This document shows, one piece after another, positions 59,441 to 64,000 of a stretch of 64,000 nt of DNA. The stretch covers positions 10,664,001 through 10,728,000 of the forward strand of contig OZ176053.1 of assembly GCA_964247055.1 (NCBI GenBank), read 5' to 3'. The notes beneath the pieces are model-generated. The model saw nothing but the letters and a program-made list of their open reading frames with translations, was not told the origin of the DNA and searched no databases. A program made the position numbers and the translations under genes. Origin of the DNA: Paragordius varius (taxonomy: Eukaryota; Nematomorpha). Every line of letters starts with the position of its first letter. The first letter of the stretch is position 1.

Positions 59441-60649
59441 TACAGTTTTTAACTCCTAAAGTCCCAAAAGATAGCCTCAAAACAAAATTGTTAGGAACAG
59501 CTTCCATTAAAATCGATAAATTTGAAGTTGATTGCGATTTGAAAACTTTTCAAAGTTAAATTTATTTTTCAGCCATAAATTTTTTTTTTACTTACTAAAT
59601 AAAAATATTTTTATAAAAAAGTGATGTGAAAGGTTTGAGATTCTGATTTTTTACAATATTACATTTTTTTAAATTTTTTTTACATGTGCCTAAAAGGGAA
59701 AAAAGGCATATTATTCCATTACCATAAATATTTATAGAGATAATACAACTTTCAATGGCCTTGGGGTATGAATCTAGCCCAAAAAGTCATAAACTGTTAA
59801 AATCAGCAAATTTTAAATCACTGAACATAAAAATTTACTGCGTTATGAAACTTTCAAATTATTACATTTTTTACGTTAAACTAGCAAAATAAAAATTAAA
59901 AAAACAACAAAAAAGTTTCAAATTTTTTATATTTCTTTATAAATCATACGCCAAAAAGGATAAACAATTTATTTTTTAAATTTAGCCCAATATTTATTTT
60001 AATATATTCGAATGCCTATGATACAAAACTACCCTTAAAAATCTCTAAGTGTAAGACAGTTTTTATAAATTTAGCTCAAAAATTCCGAGATAACATCTTT
60101 ATATTGCTAGATTATGACATAAAAATAAATTATTACTGAAAACTGCATATTTTGCTTGGATATTAAAATTTCGAAGCCAATATTTTGAAGCTTACGCAGT
60201 GTAGCTTTATAATATATAAAAGCCAATATAATTCAATGATGCCGAATATTCATATAATCGCTTTTTGTTTAAAAGTTTCGTTGGTTATGTAATTTAAGTC
60301 GAACACAAATTGTGTTTTTCTCCAAATTTACATAAATTTTAAGTCAAACAAATTTTTTATTAAAATATTAGGGTGATATAATAGCCTAAATCAAAATATA
60401 TGCGATAAGCGTTTTATAATGTCTTAAACATTTACTATTACCAAATACCATAAAATACGGCGCAGTAACTTTTGCAAAATGGTCAAAATTTAAATTAAAT
60501 ATGCTTTTTTGATATTAAAATCTGGAATACATTAAAAAGGATTATCGTGCAATATCGGCTCTTTGTGCATATTTTAAGGAATTTTGTTTTCATTTAATTG
60601 TAACAAATTATATGATTTATTATAACATTGTTTTGTGCACTATGTATAC
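59441..60649. other. Intergenic, nothing seen
   Basis: About 1.2 kb of AT-rich DNA with no supported feature. Confidence 0.4.
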
Positions 60650-62422
60650 AAGGGGTGGGCAAACGGTAGACCGCGGTCAACTTCGTGTCGAGATTTCAAA
60701 ACGTGACCGCTTTAATTTTTTTAAAAAAATGTAAAAAATATTTTTGCATAGAATTTTTTTTTCACAAAATTATAATTTTTTATTTTTTGTTTGAAAAATT
60801 TACTAGTTAACAAAAATTTATATTTAACTAAGTCAAATTTCTAATTCTAATATATTTATATAATTCTATGTATAATCGAATATCATTTATGATTCCTCAG
60901 ACGGATATAACATTCATTTCAGTCCTTCGCTTAAAATTGGGGTAAGTAGATACTCCAGGCTTGTTTAAAATAAAATATTGAAAAATATGAAATAAATTAG
61001 AACCATGGCAAAAGTTTCCACTTATATAACATTAATGAACCAAAATATAATAAAAAATTTATTCAAAATTCATAGGCTTAGAATCGAATAAACACGGTAT
61101 TTTGCAAAAATGCTGGAAAATAATGGCGTCCAAGTAGTTTGATAAGGATCTTTTTTCCAAAACTAAATTATTTTGGCTTATTTATATTTAGCATAGAAGC
61201 ATAAATTTTAATTGGAACCGTTTCCTTCAGCAAATTTTTTAAAATATCAACTTAAATATTGTCTGGGGTATTTAGATACACCTTTTTGAAACGAAGTGTT
61301 AATTTCGCAAAAAACAGAAGCAGGTATCGTTAAAATTTATATTATAGTATTTTTTAAATTAAAGTCAGAAAAATTCTAAAATATATTATTATAGAAATAA
61401 ATGAGAAGATTAATTTTTAATAATGCATAATGATAAATTTATTTGATTAATATGCAACTCCACCGTGGCTTTGCCCGAAAGCAAATGTTCTAGGATATTT
61501 TAATACGCTTCAGATGAAATATCAAAAATACAATTTAAATTAAAAGTCAGGCTATTGAAATAACAACTAAATCAGAAACACTGCATTGTGAAAAACAGCA
61601 AAAATCAAAAAATTTCCATTGCAACCGAATATCAGAAATCCTATTAAATAAACAACAAATCTTTTAAGGGAAATTCGGAAAGACGCTTTTAATCTGAAGT
61701 ATTGTTTAATTATGAAGACAAAAACAGTTTTATGGAATCAATAAAAAGCGTATCCCTATCTAAAAGCACAATTATGCGGAGAGGTGATGATCTTAATCAA
61801 AATCTCACCGAAATTTAACATGAAAATATTAAAGCTTGTACATTTTTTTGGCTTCAAATTGAGGATTACACCGATTACATTGGAATTGCCCGATTTTGGG
61901 TTTTTTCTTGGCATGATCTTCCATGCTTTTAACTAAATTCAAAACTGCGGCTCGACACTCTTTTTGATTTAATGAAATTTGCTATGTTGAAGCATATGTC
62001 CATTTAAAACCTGGTATGTAGTAATACATAAAATCTGGTAAATGGTATTTGCCAAGAGCTACAAATTCATTTTTTACTTCAATCATTTAAATCCGCCTCA
62101 AGATGTACAAATTATCCTTTGTAAATATAAAAATTTATTAATGTAAGTTTTAGTATTTGTACTGATAGTGCAACCAGAAATCTTCTGAATCAACATTTTT
62201 TATGTATTTAAAATTATGATTTATAAAAAAAAGCTACCCTCAAATAATGTTTTTTTGAGTAATATTTAATGACTGTCCTACTCCAAACCGCAAACAGAGA
62301 TATAAATATTGGATGATTTGTGTCTGAAGTGAAAATGAATGTTTTAATAGTTAATATACGTGCCCGCATGAAATTTTCTCCCAAAAATGTAGCCCACGGG
62401 AAAAAAAGGTTGGCTACCCCTG
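60650..62422 (+). mobile_element. hAT transposon, 1.77 kb, with perfect 8-bp target duplication
   Basis: Target duplication ATGTATAC at 60642-60649 and 62423-62430. The left end AAGGGGTGGGCAAACGGTAG and the right end, inverted CAGGGGTAGCCAACC, are hAT termini. Around 61,720-61,940 fragments such as SVSLSKSTIMRRGDDLNQNL, then ENIKACTFFG, match the pre-catalytic part of hAT transposases of the GTF2I-repeat/ZBED kind (pattern LS..TV.RRI.DL). The frame is broken and most of the catalytic domain is missing, so it is non-autonomous now. It contains a later TTAA-MITE insertion. The intact duplication suggests moderate age. Confidence 0.85.
60905..61302 (-). mobile_element. TTAA-MITE family 1 copy inside the hAT element
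   Basis: Long end TTCAGTCCTTCGCTTAAAAT with GGGGTAAGTAGATACTCC on the left, short end GGGGTATTTAGATACACC and AAGTGTTAA on the right. About 400 bp with an internal deletion. It must be younger than the hAT insertion. Confidence 0.75.
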
Positions 62423-62518
62423 ATGTATACATTGCAGTATCTTCTTTTGAATTAATTAATGCAAACTATCAAACATAAAATAAGTATGTCAGCCTCACGC
62501 AATATATAATTAAGTATT

Positions 62519-63348
62519 CTATTTCAATTGATTTAGTTGGAGTTGTATATTATTATTATCATTAATTTCAATCATCCAGAATAACGGTTTATCCTTTGTA
62601 GGTTCATTAAAAAAAATTCTGCGACTTATCAGAGGAAGATTAAGGTTTTGTCGGTCAGAATCGGAAACAAATTTTGGAGTGTAAGAATATTGACGTCTTA
62701 CGTTTATATAGTGGAATGGTTATCTAATAATACAACCACTTTTTTTGATAACAAAATGGAATGAACAATTTAGCCCAATATTTTTATTCGCGATTCAACA
62801 TGATATATAATATTTTTTCAGCATTCAAAAATGTACCATTAGCTTCTTTTGAAGCCTTTTCCGGAACCGAGCAAACAGTTCCCAAAAATATATTTTTTAA
62901 ATTATTTTTTTATATTTTTTTAAACACAAAATTATATCTTAGAATTTTTAAAGGAAAGAAAAAATAAAATTTTATAAGCCTTCGATTTTTGGCTGTTAAT
63001 ATTACAATTAGCCTATCAAATTTATAAAAATGATACCATAGTCAGAACTATTTGACAACTTACCAATGCAGACCAATTTTTTTCGAGACAAAATATTGAC
63101 TTCAAACCGGTACCTCTTATTGAACAGATTTTGCGCATATAAGGTATTAACTGCATCTGCGGGATATAACCCACCATAGGTATATTGAAAAGAAAATTTA
63201 AACGAGGCACATTGGCTTATATATTTCTATCGAATTTCGGATGTGTTTTATAATAATACAAACAATATTTAAAGAGTAATATCTTGCTATACTGACTTTT
63301 ATTTCCCGATGGAATATCGATAAAAAATGTCTTATTAGTGGCATTAGC
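62519..63348 (-). CDS. Unrecognised multi-exon gene (3' part)
   Basis: Exons, high to low: 63260-63348, 63064-63215, 62800-62845, 62519-62696. All phases agree and give 154 residues to a TAG. Product pieces: NKTFFIDIPSGNKSQYSKIL, YCFQCASFKFSFQYTYGGL, YPADAVNTLYAQNLFNKRY, EVNILSRKKLVC, EANGTFLNAEKILYI, RQYSYTPKFVSDSDRQNLNL and PLISRRIFFNEPTKDKPLFW. Introns are 44, 218 and 103 bp; the donor after exon 2 is GTAAGT, the others weaker. The 5' end is not resolved: an acceptor after GTTATTAAG at 63,349 is likely, and further exons may lie beyond the window. Even mix of charged, aromatic and hydrophobic residues, so a globular domain is expected. I do not recognise the family. The small third exon is the weakest call. 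Confidence 0.5.
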
Positions 63349-64000
63349 CTTAATAACATCATTGGTAGTGTTGTAAAAAATTTACAGCTAAAATCAATAA
63401 TAAACCTCATCATATATAGTTAACATTAAACTCAATATTGTTATCCGTGTTTTTGCATGAAAAAAATAATATTTTTTTATAAATCATTTTGTTATAATAA
63501 AAATAATTTAGACGATGTGGTATTTTTTTTATACATATATGTACGAAGATCCATTTAATATTTACGCATTGGATAAAAAATAAAAAAAGCAAAAAGATTT
63601 TTTTATAATTTGCTGTATAACTTCTTTTTATCCATTTTTTATTTCATTTTTACATTTTTTTTCATTCGAAATATCCATTGATTTTCTGCAATTCGTTTTA
63701 TGTATTAATGTGTGAAAGAAGACAAAATTGGTTTGGAATAATATTCTTTGAAACTTAAGGTATTCATATATTTCACTCTTTTTAATAAATTTTTAAGATT
63801 TAAATGTGTCCTTTTGTTTTCAATAATACAATTTAAAGGTTATTTCAGTCATGACTGATGATGCGGTTTTATTTATAAAATTATAATATTTTCGAAAATC
63901 ATTCTATCCGCTGTCCAATTCATATTCTTATAAAATGTTGTTTTGCAATTTTGAAAAATATTTACTCAAAAAGCCCACATAGTAATTATTTAATTTGATG
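63349..64000. other. Window edge, nothing clear
   Basis: AT-rich. It may hold the 5' exons or promoter of the preceding minus-strand gene, but I could not place any. Confidence 0.35.

Noticed and set aside
1-64000. Bacterial-type systems, CRISPR arrays, tRNA or rRNA genes, LTR elements
   Set aside because: Looked for repeat-spacer patterns, tRNA-like T-loop sequences and paired direct long repeats; none was convincing.

Overview
The window is animal nuclear DNA that is very AT-rich. The evidence is a set of animal gene families with spliced genes: a complete AF10/AF17-type double-PHD gene, a phosphoglycolate-phosphatase-type HAD gene, mitochondrial ribosomal protein L18, a ZNF622/Rei1 ribosome biogenesis factor, and a tandem family of seven-helix receptors. 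The clearest lineage clue is intron size. Many introns that protein alignment forces one to remove are only 20-28 bp long (26 bp in AF10; 23, 28 and 26 bp in the phosphatase; 21, 21 and 22 bp in MRPL18; 26 bp in ZNF622). They sit next to introns of 0.1-2.5 kb in the same genes. Among animals, introns of about 26 bp are best known from dicyemid mesozoans, so a dicyemid or similarly miniaturised parasite is my best guess. It is not proven.

Layout. 0.5-3.9 kb (minus): HAD phosphatase with 8 exons. 4.06-4.52 kb (minus): possible small gene. 5.5-16.9 kb (plus): AF10-like gene, 18 exons. Its first intron holds a probable small membrane-protein gene, and its largest intron holds a 2.2 kb palindromic transposon. 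17.1-18.9 kb (minus): intronless gene for an unrecognised 602-residue secreted or membrane protein. 19.1-42.6 kb (minus): four paralogous two-exon receptors, all split at the same site (the DRY-equivalent motif). They are separated by decayed mariner, hAT and palindromic elements. 43-50 kb: transposon graveyard. 49.9-50.4 kb (plus): MRPL18. 53.4-56.6 kb (minus): ZNF622. 57-62.4 kb: nested TTAA-flanked MITEs, a 1 kb palindrome and a hAT element with a perfect 8-bp target duplication. 62.5-63.4 kb (minus): unrecognised multi-exon gene.

The mobile DNA is dominated by non-autonomous elements with very long inverted repeats. One group (41.5, 43.7, 51.9 and 54.0 kb) shares a TATACCATTT-type end followed by inverted arrays of roughly 20-bp units, which resembles Foldback elements in architecture. 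Most large introns contain such insertions, which suggests ancestrally tiny introns that grow when hit by transposons. I saw no LTR retroelement, no LINE I would defend, no CRISPR, and no tRNA or rRNA gene.
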